From contig JAFAER010000142.1 of NCBI GenBank assembly GCA_023423895.1, forward strand, positions 1 to 64,000: DNA of 64,000 nt, in the 5' to 3' direction. Below the pieces are notes generated by a model. That model did not search any database. It worked only from the letters and a program-made list of their open reading frames with translations, and was not told the DNA's origin. The stretch comes from Pseudomonadota bacterium (GTDB lineage Bacteria > Myxococcota_A > Polyangia > Polyangiales > Polyangiaceae). The position numbers and the translations under genes are program-made. Shown here in pieces: positions 34,556 to 47,782 of the stretch (its first letter is position 1; each line of letters opens with the position of its first letter).

Positions 34556-37339
34556 ATGAAGCATCCCTCTACCCTCCTTCGCTCGCTCTCCCTGAAGCTC
34601 TCACTCGTCGCCGCCGTCGCCGGCGTGACGCTCGCCGCGTGTGCATCCGACGAAGTCCTCGGCTTCGAGACGATGCTGGACGCGAGCGAAGACGCCGGGA
34701 GCACGGTCGTCCCAGAGGCCGCGCCCCCGGGGCCCAAATGCGGAGACGGCTCGCTCGATCCGGGTGAGGAGTGCGACGACGGAAACTCGAAGAGCGGCGA
34801 CGGCTGCAGCGCGTCCTGCATGAAGGAGAGTGCGCCGGCGAGCTCATGCCCTGGCGTGCTCCTTCCCCTGGCAGCCACGGGCGACACCCGCATCGGCAGC
34901 ATCAGCGGCAACACGTCGACCGCGCTCGCGACGCTGGACAGCCCGACGTGCGGCGGCGGCAACGGCAGAGAGCTCGTCTATCTGGTGAAGGCCGATGTCG
35001 CCGGCCGCGCGGTCGTTCGGCTCAGCGCGCCCTGGGCGGCGCTCCTCTACGTGCGCAAGGACTGCACGGTCCCGTCCACCGAGACCGAGTGCAAGACGCT
35101 GCCCGCGGGCGGCGGCTCGAGCGAGATCGCGCTTCCCGTCGCTCCGGGTGACAGCTTCTACGTGATCGTCGACGGTGCCGGCGGACAGAGCGGAGAGTTC
35201 CAGCTCGACGTCTCGATCTCGACCGCGTTCTGCGGAGACGGCATCGCGACGTACCCGGAGCAGTGCGAGGACGGCAACACCGTCTCCGGCGATGGCTGCT
35301 CCGCCAGCTGCCAGCTCGAGGGAGGCAATCCCGGCGTCGGGACGTGCCCCGGCATCGCGTACAACTTCGTCGGCGACCCGGCCGGCCCGCGCACGATCTC
35401 GCTCGCCGGCGACGTGAGCCTGCTCTCGAACACGATGGGCACCTTCGGCTGCTCGAGCATCGCCGGCGGCAAGGACCAGGCGTACGCGATCCGGCCGACG
35501 ATCGACGGCGCGATCACGGCCGTGCTGCATGCGGCCTGGCCGGAGGCGGCGCTCCACGTTCGCCGCGAGTGCTTCAACAGCGGCACCGAGGTCGATTGCC
35601 GGATGGAGCCGACCGGGCCGGTGCGGGTCACGTTCCCGGTGACCGCGAACCAGACCTACACGGTCTTCGTCGACAGCAAGTCGAGCGCGAGCTTCCCGAA
35701 CGGCGGTCTCTACTCGTTGGAGCTCACGCTCGCGCCGTCGACGTGCGGCAACGGCGTGCTCGAGCTGCCCGAGGAGTGTGACGACGCCAATACGTCCGAC
35801 GGCGACGGGTGCAGCGCGACCTGCGCGCTCGAGCCGATGCCGAACGGGATCGACACCTGCACCATCCTCGTCCCAGGTGAGGACGGCGGGCTCGTCGAGG
35901 CGCCTGGCGGGGCATTGATCTCCTTTGCCGGCGACGCAGTCGCCGGGCCGCTCACGTACCACACGTCGGCGAGCACGACTCCCCTGACGGCGGCGGCCCG
36001 CACGTGTTCCTCCGGAACGACGGCCCGCAAAGACGCCATCTATCGCTTCGTTCCGCCGTTCAACGGCTACGTGACGGCCCGCGCGAAGGGCCAGTTCAAC
36101 CTCACGCTCGACCTCCGGACGAACTGCCTTCCGCAAGCCAGCAGCACCAGCACCGGAAGCATCTCGTGCGGTGCCGCCGACGGCGGCAACGGAGCCGAGT
36201 CCGTCCGCGGCCCGGTCGATGCCGGGACGACGTACTACCTCATCGTCGACGGGCCGACGTTCAACACGAACTTCGACGGGCCTTTCACGCTCGATGTCGA
36301 GCTCGAGAAGGCGGTCTGCGGCAACGGCAGGATCGAGGGCGGCGAGGCGTGCGACGACGGCAACAACGTCGACGGCGACACCTGCAGCGCCACCTGCACG
36401 ATCGAACCGCTCGGGTCGCCCTCGCGGGACACCTGCGCGCAGGCCGAGCCGCTCGTGTTCGACGTCGACGGGGTGACCGGTGCTCACCACACGCAGGTCA
36501 AGGGCGGAAACTGGAACCTGACGAGCGCGGGCTCGCTCGCCGCTCCGTGCGGCGCGACCGTCGGGCGCGATGCGTTCTTCACGTTCACGGCGCCCATCAA
36601 CGGCGTCGTCCAGGTCAAGGTCGATGCGTCCTACAACGTGACGCCGGCGCTGCGCGATGCCTGTCCTCCCTCCACCGGAGCTGCGTTCCTCATCTGCTCG
36701 AATCGAACGAGCCTCCCCGGTGGCGAGTTCTTCACGTATCCGGTGCAGCAGAACAAGACGTACTGGATCATCGTCGACGCTCCGAACGCGACGAACGACC
36801 GCGGCGCCTTCACGATGGACGTCGCGATCAAGGCCGAAGACTGCGGAGACGGCGTGGTCGGCGGCACCGAGGAGTGCGATGACGGCAACAAGACTGCGGG
36901 GGACGGCTGCGACGCGAGCTGCAAGCTCGAGCCGCTCGCCGGGGCAGACACCTGCCCGGGCCACGCGGTCGCGCTCACCGGCGTCGGGATGGATGTCCGG
37001 AGCGCCGTCGTGACGCTCTCGACCGCGTCCCTCGCGGCGCACACCTCCGGCACCTGCGGAGGCAACGCCCGCGAAGGCGTCGTGGCGATCACGTCCGATG
37101 TCTCCGGGACGATGCGCGCGGAGCTCCGCGGCATCTGGCCGACGGTCCTCTATGCCCGCGAGAAGTGCATGGATGGTGCGACCGAGCTCGGCTGCGCTGC
37201 GTACAACCCCTCGAGCCCGAACCGCACGGAGCGTGAGCTCTCGTTCCCGGTCTTCGCGGGCGTGCCCACTTACCTCTTCATCGACGGCCTCGCCGGCGCC
37301 ACCGGTCCGGGCTCGCTCTTCGTCACGGTGACTCCATGA
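34556..37339 (+). CDS. Cys-rich five-module lipoprotein B
   Basis: A 927-residue paralogue of lipoprotein A. Lipobox LAAC gives Cys29. Cysteine-rich repeats start at residues 62, 226, 397, 588 and 763. The second has CEDGN and the third CDDAN in place of CDDGN. Inter-repeat domains close with TYLFIDGLAGATG-type strands, and the protein ends in FVTVTP. The stop overlaps the vWA2 start, repeating the A-vWA1 arrangement. Function is unknown; surface display through a lipid anchor is inferred. Confidence 0.9.
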   Translation: MKHPSTLLRSLSLKLSLVAAVAGVTLAACASDEVLGFETMLDASEDAGSTVVPEAAPPGPKCGDGSLDPGEECDDGNSKSGDGCSASCMKESAPASSCPGVLLPLAATGDTRIGSISGNTSTALATLDSPTCGGGNGRELVYLVKADVAGRAVVRLSAPWAALLYVRKDCTVPSTETECKTLPAGGGSSEIALPVAPGDSFYVIVDGAGGQSGEFQLDVSISTAFCGDGIATYPEQCEDGNTVSGDGCSASCQLEGGNPGVGTCPGIAYNFVGDPAGPRTISLAGDVSLLSNTMGTFGCSSIAGGKDQAYAIRPTIDGAITAVLHAAWPEAALHVRRECFNSGTEVDCRMEPTGPVRVTFPVTANQTYTVFVDSKSSASFPNGGLYSLELTLAPSTCGNGVLELPEECDDANTSDGDGCSATCALEPMPNGIDTCTILVPGEDGGLVEAPGGALISFAGDAVAGPLTYHTSASTTPLTAAARTCSSGTTARKDAIYRFVPPFNGYVTARAKGQFNLTLDLRTNCLPQASSTSTGSISCGAADGGNGAESVRGPVDAGTTYYLIVDGPTFNTNFDGPFTLDVELEKAVCGNGRIEGGEACDDGNNVDGDTCSATCTIEPLGSPSRDTCAQAEPLVFDVDGVTGAHHTQVKGGNWNLTSAGSLAAPCGATVGRDAFFTFTAPINGVVQVKVDASYNVTPALRDACPPSTGAAFLICSNRTSLPGGEFFTYPVQQNKTYWIIVDAPNATNDRGAFTMDVAIKAEDCGDGVVGGTEECDDGNKTAGDGCDASCKLEPLAGADTCPGHAVALTGVGMDVRSAVVTLSTASLAAHTSGTCGGNAREGVVAITSDVSGTMRAELRGIWPTVLYAREKCMDGATELGCAAYNPSSPNRTERELSFPVFAGVPTYLFIDGLAGATGPGSLFVTVTP

Positions 37340-38481
37340 GGAACGACATGAACAAGAACTGCGGAGCCAGCGCGGTCCGCGCCCGGATGGTCGGCGTGGT
37401 GGGCGCATGCCTCCTCGCGGCGGGTGTCTCGACGGTCGCTTGCTCGTCGAGCCGCGACTCGGCGTTCGCCGAAACGCCACCGGAAAAAGGTGAGCCCGGC
37501 GGAGGCGGCTTCGTGACCGACCTCGACGCCGGTGAGCCCGAGGACGGTGGGAAGTGTGTCAGCGAGTCGGTGACGGGCGAGCCGGTGCCGCTCGCGCTGG
37601 TCATCCTGCTCGACCGCTCGGGCTCGATGACGACGGACATGTGGGCGAGCGCCACGAACGCGATCCGCTCCTTCGTCGATCGTTCCGAGGTCGTCGGAAT
37701 GCAGGTCGGACTGCAGTTCTTTCCTCCGGTGGCAGGGGATCAGTGTGACCCCAACACGTACGCGAGCCTCTCGGTCCCGATCGGACCGCTGCCGGACAAC
37801 GTCTTGCCGATCCAGCAGCGCCTCATGAGCACGACCCCGACGGGAGGAACACCGATGAGCGCGGCGCTCGAAGGCGGCATCCTCGGCATGCGCACGTGGA
37901 TGAAGGAAGCCGATCCGCACGCCGGCGCCGTCATCCTCGTCACCGACGGCGATCCCGCGGGCTGCGGCAACATCGACGCGGTCGCGAGCGTCGCCGCGAG
38001 CGGCGCGAAGCCGAGCGGCAAGGAGGCGGCCGTCCGCACGTTCGCCGTCGGCATGCAGGGCGCGACGTTCTCGAACCTCAACAAGGTCGCCCTCGCCGGC
38101 GGCGGAGCTCCGACGGCCTTCAACGTCGGAGGTGGCGCGGCGGCGCAGCAGGCCCTGCTCGAAGCGCTCGAGACGATCCGCACGAGCGCGATCAGCTGCG
38201 AGTACATCTTGCCGACGCCGCCGCCGGACAAGGGCATCCTCGACCCCGAGTCCGTCGAGATCAACTTCACGCCGGGTGAGAACGACCCGACGACGACGGT
38301 GCGTCGCGTCGCAAGCGAGGACGCATGCGGCACGACGACCGGCGGCTTCTACTACGACGATCCGAAGAACCCGAAGCGGATCATCCTTTGTCCCGCGACC
38401 TGCGAAGACGTGCGCGGCGTGCCCGTCGAGGCGAAGCCGAAGCTCGACGTCCTCCTTGGCTGCATCCGGCGCCCCAACTGA
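37336..38481 (+). CDS. von Willebrand A domain lipoprotein 2
   Basis: A 381-residue paralogue of vWA1 with ATGA overlap to lipoprotein B. The likely lipid Cys is Cys36 (TVAC); the upstream VGAC at Cys25 is a weaker alternative. MIDAS is intact: DRSGS at 93-97, the Thr in GGTPMS and the Asp in LVTDGDPAG. The C-terminal region repeats GGFYYDDPKNPKRIILC and ends in a Cys-containing LLGCIRRPN. The next gene begins 25 bp downstream, so the second sub-operon continues. Confidence 0.9.
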   Translation: MRNDMNKNCGASAVRARMVGVVGACLLAAGVSTVACSSSRDSAFAETPPEKGEPGGGGFVTDLDAGEPEDGGKCVSESVTGEPVPLALVILLDRSGSMTTDMWASATNAIRSFVDRSEVVGMQVGLQFFPPVAGDQCDPNTYASLSVPIGPLPDNVLPIQQRLMSTTPTGGTPMSAALEGGILGMRTWMKEADPHAGAVILVTDGDPAGCGNIDAVASVAASGAKPSGKEAAVRTFAVGMQGATFSNLNKVALAGGGAPTAFNVGGGAAAQQALLEALETIRTSAISCEYILPTPPPDKGILDPESVEINFTPGENDPTTTVRRVASEDACGTTTGGFYYDDPKNPKRIILCPATCEDVRGVPVEAKPKLDVLLGCIRRPN

Positions 38482-38506
38482 CGGAACTGAGACGGAGATC
38501 CGCGTG

Positions 38507-41286
38507 ATGTTCTTGCCGAAGAAGCTCCTCTTGCGTGCGCTGGGCGGCGCGCTCGTCGCCTCCTCCGCCGTCGTCGGCTGCTCGGTCGGCGATGGCCCGC
38601 TGCTCGATTTCGACCCACCCGGCGACGACGCGTCCGTGGGCGACGCCGGGTCGGTCGTCACCGATGCCGACGATCCGCAACCGGACAGCAGCAATCCTCC
38701 TCCCGCCCAGACCTGCGGAAACCGCAAGCTCGAGAGCGGTGAGGAGTGCGACGATGGCAACAAGGTCAGCGGCGACGGCTGCTCGGAGACCTGCAAGCTC
38801 GAGTCGGCGGGCCCTGGCGATCTGTGCTCGAACGCCATCGACGTCCCTCTCGCGCACGAAGACGGCTCGACGCTCTACACCGCAAACGTCTCGGGCAACA
38901 CGACGTCGCTCTTCAACCACTACGCGGGGACGTGCGGCGGCGGCTCCGGCGCGGACATCGTCTACAAGATCACTTCGCCGACCATCGGTCGCGCGGTCGT
39001 GAAGGTCGCCGCGGCCTTCCCGGCGGTGATCTCGGCGCGCACGGGCTGCGATGACCTCAAGACGGAGCTCGCGTGCAAAGACACGACGCTGGCGACGTCG
39101 AACTCGACAGAGATCGCGTTCCCCATCTTCGCCAACGCGCCCGTGTTCGTCATGGTCGACGGATTCGGCGGGACCAAAGGCGACTTCCTCCTCGACATCC
39201 AGGTGCAGACGGCGTTCTGCGGTAACGGCCAGGCCGAATACCCGGAGACGTGCGACGACGGCAACACGACGGACGGCGACGGCTGTTCGGCGACGTGTTT
39301 GCTCGAGGACGCAGCCACCACTTCGGTGTGCCCGGGAATGGGATATCGCATCGCGACCACCGCGAGCTTCGCGGGTGACACGGCGACGCTGAGCAACGGC
39401 GGCGGCAATGCGACGGCGTGCGGCCCGAGCGGGACCACGACGAACACCGGCACCGGGCCGAACGCCCTCTACGCGATCACCCCGACGGTCACCGGCGCGC
39501 TCAAGCTCGATCTCCTCGCGAACTACCCGAACGCTCTGCTCCACATCCGGCGCGAGTGTGACGGCGCCAACACCTCACAGGTCGACTGCGGGGCTGCCGT
39601 CGACCCGCTGACTCCGCTCTCACGCACGATCCCCGTCTTCGCCGAGGAGACGATCTACGCGTTCGTCGACAGTAACGGGAGCTCCAGCGCAGGCCTCTTC
39701 ACGCTGAACGCGACGCTCACGGCGGCTGCTTGCGGCAACGGCATCGTGGACGGGGGCGAGAACTGCGACGACGGCAACACCACGGACGGCGACGGATGCT
39801 CCGCTACCTGCAAGGACGAGGTCGCGCCCGAGTCGCACGCGTGCAACGGCAAGCCCGTCCGCCTCGCGGGCGCGACACCAGACGCGCCGGGCGCGCGGAC
39901 ACTCAAGTTCCGCGGCAGCACCAACGTCGTCACGTACGCCGACGGCGGAGTAGGTCCCACGAACAAGTGGAACACGACCACGACCTGCGGAAGCAGCTCT
40001 CCCGACGTCGTCTACCAGCTCACGAGCGACATCGACGGCTGGCTGAGGGCCACCGTCAAGGGCACCTACAACGCGACCCTCTCGGTCCGTGCCGCGTGCG
40101 ACGCGGCCGCCACCACGGCGCCGCTCGCGTGCATTCGTGAGGTGACCGGCACCGCCCCGAAGACGCTCGAGGTCGCGATCGACAAGGAGAAGCCCTACTA
40201 CATCGTCGTCGACGCCTACTCGGCAGCAACGACCGGGAGCTTCGAGGTCGACCTCGAGATCGTCCCGTCGGTCTGCGGCAACGGCGTACTCGAAGGCGGC
40301 GAGACCTGCGATGACGGCGCGACCGACGACGGCGACGGCTGCTCGGCGACCTGCCAGATGGAGGCCGAAAAAGCTCGCGACGAGTGCTCGACCGCACCGC
40401 CGCTCGCGTTCGTTGCCGCGGGAGACGGGACGTACTCCTCCACCATCGTCTCCGGGACCACGAATCTCAAGCACGGCACGACCGGCATCACCGGGACGCA
40501 CACGCTGAGTCCGTGCTCGAGCACCGGCCCCGACGCATGGTTCACGGTCTCGCCGCCGATCAGCGGCGTGCTCACGGCGACGATCACGGAGGCGACCTTC
40601 CGCTCCGCCATCGGCATCCGCAACGGGTGCACCGGAACCGGGATCTCGCAGCTCGCATGTGATGCCACCGTCTCGAACGGCGGCCAGCAGATCGTCGTCC
40701 CGGTCAACGCGGGGACGAACTACCGCGTGATCGTCGACGGCCAGAACGTCACCGGCACGGTCCAGCGCGGACGCTTCACGCTCGACCTGCAGCTCGCGCC
40801 GTCCGGCTGCGGCGACACCTTCGTCGCCGGCGCCGAGGAGTGCGACGACGGCAACACGGTGGACGGAGACGGCTGCTCCTCGAGCTGCACGATCGAGACG
40901 CTCCCGAACCTCGCGGCGTGTCCGGGGCACACCGTCTCGATCACGGGCACTGGCAACGCGATCCGTCGCGGTGTCGCCACGGTCAAGACGACCGGGCTCG
41001 CCAGCAACGTGGCGAGCACGTGCGGCGGCAGCGGTCCCGAGGGCATCGTCCGCGTGGTGTCCGACATCTCCGGCGTCCTCGAGGCACGCGCCACGGCGAA
41101 CTTCAGTGTCCTTCTCCACGGACGAAACCAGTGCACCGACGCGTCGACCGAGATCCCACGCCCGAGCTGCTCCTCGAACCTCGGGGTCTTCACCACGGCC
41201 ATCCAGAAGGATGTTCCGGTCTATCTCTTCGTCGATGGAATCAACGGCGCCGAGGGCGTCGCCAAGCTCCAGTTCACGGTGACGCC

Positions 41287-41290
<4 letters not shown>
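38507..41290 (+). CDS. Cys-rich five-module lipoprotein C
   Basis: A 927-residue paralogue with lipobox VVGC (Cys25) and ATG at 38507 (GTG 38504 is an alternative). Repeats start at 70, 238, 409, 590 and 768. The first four positions are identical to those of lipoprotein D, marking C and D as the closest pair. Cores include CDDGNTTDGDGCS twice. The product ends in LQFTVTP and its stop overlaps the start of D (ATGA). Unlike A and B it has no vWA gene directly after it. Confidence 0.9.
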
Positions 41291-44073
<2,783 letters not shown>

Positions 44074-44076
44074 CGT

Positions 44077-44101
44077 ACGGGCCCGCTCCTCGCGGGTCCG
44101 T
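44077..44101 (+). terminator. terminator-like stem-loop after lipoprotein D
   Basis: ACGGGCCCGC (44077-44086) pairs with GCGGGTCCGT (44092-44101) through a 10-bp stem with one G-U pair and a five-base loop TCCTC. It lies just after the stop at 44071-44073. There is no U tract, so termination may be rho-assisted or the hairpin may protect the mRNA end. Confidence 0.6.
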
Positions 44102-44182
44102 GCTCGAGGTCACAATCGATCGCTGACCTCCGGCATCCCAGCTGTGTGCGAGCTCCGCATCGCCGGTTTCGTCGGCGCTGAG

Positions 44183-44256
44183 CAAAGGTCATCTCAAAGG
44201 TCGTGACCCATTTCGCGCGCTCGAACGACCTAACAAAGGTCACCTGTGGTGTGACC
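44183..44256. promoter_or_regulatory. three CAAAGGTC direct repeats with inverted GTGACC half-sites
   Basis: CAAAGGTC recurs at 44183-44190, 44195-44202 and 44234-44241, and inverse GTGACC elements lie just after the second copy (near 44203) and near 44251. The cluster ends 25-30 bp before the start of the gene at 44280. The 12-bp step between the first two copies is near one helical turn, as for a dimeric regulator. Confidence 0.55.
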
Positions 44257-44279
44257 CTTCGAAGGCAGTTAGAACGACC

Positions 44280-45584
44280 ATGACGCGACGCAACGAGGAC
44301 AGCGGGCTGATCGATCTCGACGCGCTCATGCGAGAGGCGGCGACGAAGGACGGCGACGCTGGAGCAGCAGCCCCGACATCAGCCACTTCGGCCCCTACCC
44401 CGCCGCCGTCCGCGGCCCGCGCCGAAGCGCCGGTGTCCGTCCCGAAGCCGCCGCCGAGCGCGGTCGCGTCGGCCCCGGCCGCTGCTGTGTCGGCGCCTGC
44501 TTCTGCAGCATCGGCTCCGGCCGCTGCTGCATCCGCTCCGGCGGCGAAGACGGAAGGTCGCCCGACCGTTCGTCCGCCGGCGCAGGTGGAGCGCGAGAAG
44601 CGGAGCTCGTACTCCGACGGTGATGCGGTCGACATCGTGAGCATCGCGAAGACGATCGAAGCTCCCGCATCCGGCAAGGACGTGGCGCCGGCCGCAGCCG
44701 CCGCGGCCTCGACGCCGAAGGCCGTCCCGTCTGCACCGTCGACGATGCCCTCCAAGCTCGAGCCGGACTCGCTCGAGGCCGTGACGACCGAGCGTGCAAC
44801 CGATCACCCGAAGAGCGTCTCCGCGAGCGCGTCGATCCCTCCGGTCACGGAGCGTGCAGCCGCCGCGGCGGTGAAGCCCGCGCGTCGTGGGCCGCAGGTC
44901 GCGATCGCGGCTGCCGTCCTCCTCGCGCTCCTCGGAGGCACGGCGGCGTTCATGCGTTCGCAGAACACCGCGTCCGCCTCCAATCAGGTCACGACGGCCG
45001 CCGTCCCCACGAACGCGCCGTCCATTGTCGAGACGCCGACCCCGGCGCCCGAGCCGACGGAGACGGCAAACGCGGAGCCCGTCGCCGAGGAGCCCGCGCC
45101 GGCGACCTCCGCGTCGGCCGCTCCGACGCAGGCGGTCGCCCGCGTCGGCGGCATGCTCCCGAAGCCCGCCGCGAAGGCGGCCGAGACCGGGCCCGCCAAG
45201 CTCAGCGAGGCCGAGCTCGCGGGTGGTCCGTCCGCCGCCGGCGACCTCGGCGACGCGATGCGCGGCGCGGTCGGCGCTCGCGAGAAGGCGGAAGAGAAGC
45301 CCGCCGAGACGACCACGGGGCCGAACGCCAAGCAGGTGCGTCCCTCCCCCGGCGCCGTCGTCGGTGCGCTCGGCACCGTCCTTCCGACGGCGCGCGCGTG
45401 CCTCCAGCCGGACGATACCGTCCGCAGCGGCCTCATCGTCTTCAACAACGACGGCACGGTCGCCCGCGTCGACATCAAGGGATCGAAGCCCGAGGACGAC
45501 TGCGTCCGCGCGGCCCTCTCGAAGGCGAAGCTCGCGCCGTTCGTCGACGAGACGTTCTCGACGCGCGTCACCGTTCGCCCCTGA
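44280..45584 (+). CDS. membrane protein with TonB/AgmX-like C-terminal domain
   Basis: A 434-residue protein. It begins with SGLIDLDALMREA, a short N-terminal motif I associate with cytoplasmic ends of myxobacterial envelope proteins. An Ala/Pro-rich segment (about 30-200) precedes a membrane span at 205-224, and a second Pro/Glu/Ala linker follows. The C-terminal ~90 residues (VVGALGTVLPTARACL, GLIVFNNDGTVARVDIKG, AALSKAKLAPF) match the AgmX/PglI or TonB-C-like domain with its two cysteines. Such proteins bridge the periplasm. It lies 206 bp after the lipoprotein cluster behind its own repeat-rich control region, so a link to the cluster is plausible but unproven. Confidence 0.75.
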   Translation: MTRRNEDSGLIDLDALMREAATKDGDAGAAAPTSATSAPTPPPSAARAEAPVSVPKPPPSAVASAPAAAVSAPASAASAPAAAASAPAAKTEGRPTVRPPAQVEREKRSSYSDGDAVDIVSIAKTIEAPASGKDVAPAAAAAASTPKAVPSAPSTMPSKLEPDSLEAVTTERATDHPKSVSASASIPPVTERAAAAAVKPARRGPQVAIAAAVLLALLGGTAAFMRSQNTASASNQVTTAAVPTNAPSIVETPTPAPEPTETANAEPVAEEPAPATSASAAPTQAVARVGGMLPKPAAKAAETGPAKLSEAELAGGPSAAGDLGDAMRGAVGAREKAEEKPAETTTGPNAKQVRPSPGAVVGALGTVLPTARACLQPDDTVRSGLIVFNNDGTVARVDIKGSKPEDDCVRAALSKAKLAPFVDETFSTRVTVRP

Positions 45585-45609
45585 GCGGCGCCCGCTTTCG
45601 CTCGCAGCG

Positions 45610-47076
45610 TCAGGGCGTGGGATCCCAGATCCCGTGGAAGCCGAACGGGATCGCCTGCTCGAAGTGGCAGCGGGCGATCGCGCCCGCTTCGAGCCGCGTC
45701 GCGTCGAGGACCTGAAGGCTGCTCGTCCCGGCGCTCGCGTCGAGGACGAGCGAGAGCAGCCAGCCGTCGTCCTCGCTCGAGGCAGCCGTCTTCGGGATGA
45801 AGATGGCCTCGGACGGATATCGCTCGGCGCCAGGGGTCCAGCGCTCGACGCGGCCGGTGTCGAGATCGTGCTTCAGGATCGCCGTGGGCGGCGTCGTCGC
45901 ATCGGCAAACGACACCGCGTACGTGAACCGGTGACGCTTCGTCTCGAAGAGCGGTGAGACGCGCGGGAGCTCGACGGACTCGTCCAGGCTCGCCTCGAAG
46001 CGGATCGTCGCATCGCGAGGGCTCACGACCGCGCGCCGGATGGTGCTCGCGAGCGCCCGCTTCGGGGCTCCGCTCACGAGCCCACCGACGAAGTCCTCGA
46101 GGTCGCGGACGTGGTCGTAGTGGATGTAGTCGATCGCAATGGCGCCGCCGGGGAGCTCGAACGCGTTCACGACGTGCTCCATGTAGAAGGCGTCCGTCGT
46201 GAAGCGGATCACGCGGCCCGGATCGTCGATGGGCACGATCACGATCTCCGTCCCCTGCTCCGCGCGCCACTTTGCGCTGCTCACGAGCGGCTTCTTGAAG
46301 AGCGCGCTCCAGACCGAGATCCACATCGGGGCGAAGAAGAAGACGAGATGCCGATCGGTGACGGCGAAGTCGTGGTTCATCCGCGTCCCCGGAATCGAGA
46401 AGGTCGCGAGCCGGCGTGCCCTCTCCCCGTCGGCGAGCGCGTAACACGTCACCCCCGTGTCCTTGCCGAGCGCGAGCCCGAAGTTGAAGGTCGTCTTCCG
46501 TGACTCGACGCGGTGCGGATGTGCGGAGAACGCCCGCGTGACCACGCCCTCGAAGCTCGATTCGCCGATGGTCGCGAGGTCGTCGCTCGAGATCTCGAAC
46601 GGTTTGCCTCCCTCGCAGAGCGCATACAGCCGCCGGTCGTGGATCATCACCGACGTGTTCGCAGGGTTCTTCGTGTCCCCGAGGAGGAGCTCGCGAAGGG
46701 GCCGTGCCATCGGCGTGTCGTAGCCGCCGAAGAGGCGCTTGCCGGCGCGGCGTTCCCGTTCGCGCCACGGCGTATCGACCAGCTTCGAGGCACCTGCGGC
46801 TCCGCCCTTCCCGTCGAGACGGACCGCCGTGACGGCACCGTCACCGTCGAACCAGTGGCCGTACCGCTCGCCGGCGACGTCGAACACGGCCGGACCGTTC
46901 CGGTAGAACGTGCCACGAAGCTCCGCGGGCAGCTCGCCCTCGACACGGAGCGAGACGAATCCGTGCTCGCGAGAGAGGTTCTCGAAGCCGCGGTGCCAGC
47001 GCTGGCCACGGCTCGGCGCGCGGGTCGTCTCGAGCGAGGTCTTCGTCGAAGAAGCAGACGTCTGCGTCGCGGTCAT
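45610..47076 (-). CDS. carotenoid oxygenase (carotenoid/stilbene cleavage dioxygenase)
   Basis: A 488-residue seven-bladed-propeller enzyme of the carotenoid cleavage oxygenase family. The four iron-binding histidines are present: SAHPHR (His186), MNHDFAVT (His235), MEHVVNAFE (His301) and GFHGIW (His481). The N-terminal segment GTFYRNGPAVFD is also diagnostic. It oxidatively cleaves carotenoids, apocarotenoids or stilbenes; which one is unknown. ATG 47076 was chosen. A PadR-type gene lies upstream on the same strand, ending 68 bp before this start, with an operator-like dyad between them. Confidence 0.95.
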   Translation of the reverse strand: MTATQTSASSTKTSLETTRAPSRGQRWHRGFENLSREHGFVSLRVEGELPAELRGTFYRNGPAVFDVAGERYGHWFDGDGAVTAVRLDGKGGAAGASKLVDTPWRERERRAGKRLFGGYDTPMARPLRELLLGDTKNPANTSVMIHDRRLYALCEGGKPFEISSDDLATIGESSFEGVVTRAFSAHPHRVESRKTTFNFGLALGKDTGVTCYALADGERARRLATFSIPGTRMNHDFAVTDRHLVFFFAPMWISVWSALFKKPLVSSAKWRAEQGTEIVIVPIDDPGRVIRFTTDAFYMEHVVNAFELPGGAIAIDYIHYDHVRDLEDFVGGLVSGAPKRALASTIRRAVVSPRDATIRFEASLDESVELPRVSPLFETKRHRFTYAVSFADATTPPTAILKHDLDTGRVERWTPGAERYPSEAIFIPKTAASSEDDGWLLSLVLDASAGTSSLQVLDATRLEAGAIARCHFEQAIPFGFHGIWDPTP

Positions 47077-47124
47077 GGCGGTCCCTCCTCCGACCACCCT
47101 AGCACCGCGCCACAGACTGTCCAT

Positions 47125-47139
47125 AGTGGACCGTCTACT
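47125..47139. promoter_or_regulatory. operator-like dyad upstream of carotenoid oxygenase
   Basis: AGTGGAC-C-GTCTACT is a 7-1-7 dyad with one mismatch, 49 bp before the carotenoid oxygenase start and just after the PadR gene. PadR proteins bind short dyads close to the genes they control, so this is a candidate site. It is short enough to be chance. Confidence 0.4.
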
Positions 47140-47144
47140 TTGTA

Positions 47145-47768
47145 CTAACGACTTCGGCGTGCGACTCCCGCGGCCTTTTTCTGCTTCTGCGATTTGGAAT
47201 CGCTCTTCTTCCGCGAGTCGAGCTTCGGCGGCGGCGGGAGTGGCGGCAGCGGCTCCTTCGGCAAAGAGTCGAGCCACTCGATCATCGCGCGCTGGAACAT
47301 GAACCCGAGCCGCAGCGCCTCGTGCGGCCATGTTCCTTTCGGCGCTTCGGGTACGAACGTCTCGTAGACACGCAAGCGCTCGTCGTGGTGCGCGCGCATC
47401 TCGGAGATGTGCTTCCGCAGCTCGTCGAACGGCACCTCACCGCCGAAGAACACCTCCAGCACGATCGGCATACGCATGATCGGGGGCGTCGCCGGCTGAC
47501 GGATCCACGCACGGAACGCCGCCTTCCCCTCGGACGTGAGCTGATACGGCTGCCGGTCACGAGCTCCGGTCTCGAGCGTCTCGACGAGGCCGTGCTCCGC
47601 GAGGAGCTTCAGCTCGCGGTAGATCTGGCTCTTCGTGACGTGCCAGAAGTCGCCGATGACGTTCTCGATCGCGTTCATGAGATCGAACCCCGTCATCGGG
47701 CTGTGCTGGAGGAAGCCGAGGATCGAAGCGGCGGTGGCGTTCAGCTCCGGACGAGCAACCTTGGGCAC
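47145..47768 (-). CDS. PadR-family transcriptional regulator
   Basis: A 207-residue protein from a GTG. Residues 10-95 form the PadR winged helix, with SILGFLQHSPMTGFDLMNAI, the recognition region TKSQIYRELKLLAEHGLVE and the wing RQPYQLTSEGKAAF. The C-terminal helical domain (about 100-175) mediates dimerisation and ligand response. A basic Lys/Ser/Arg tail of about 30 residues is extra. PadR proteins usually repress a neighbouring gene; here the carotenoid oxygenase is the obvious target. The ligand may be phenolic or an apocarotenoid, which is inference. Confidence 0.93.
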   Translation of the reverse strand: MPKVARPELNATAASILGFLQHSPMTGFDLMNAIENVIGDFWHVTKSQIYRELKLLAEHGLVETLETGARDRQPYQLTSEGKAAFRAWIRQPATPPIMRMPIVLEVFFGGEVPFDELRKHISEMRAHHDERLRVYETFVPEAPKGTWPHEALRLGFMFQRAMIEWLDSLPKEPLPPLPPPPKLDSRKKSDSKSQKQKKAAGVARRSR

Positions 47769-47776
47769 GTGCGGAG

Positions 47777-47782
47777 TATAAT
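47777..47782 (+). promoter_or_regulatory. TATAAT -10 box
   Basis: A perfect TATAAT stands out in this GC-rich setting, 18 bp before ATG 47801, so the transcript would have a very short leader. The opposite strand reads TATACT at nearly the same place, so it might also serve the PadR gene. No good -35 at 17 bp is visible. Confidence 0.5.
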
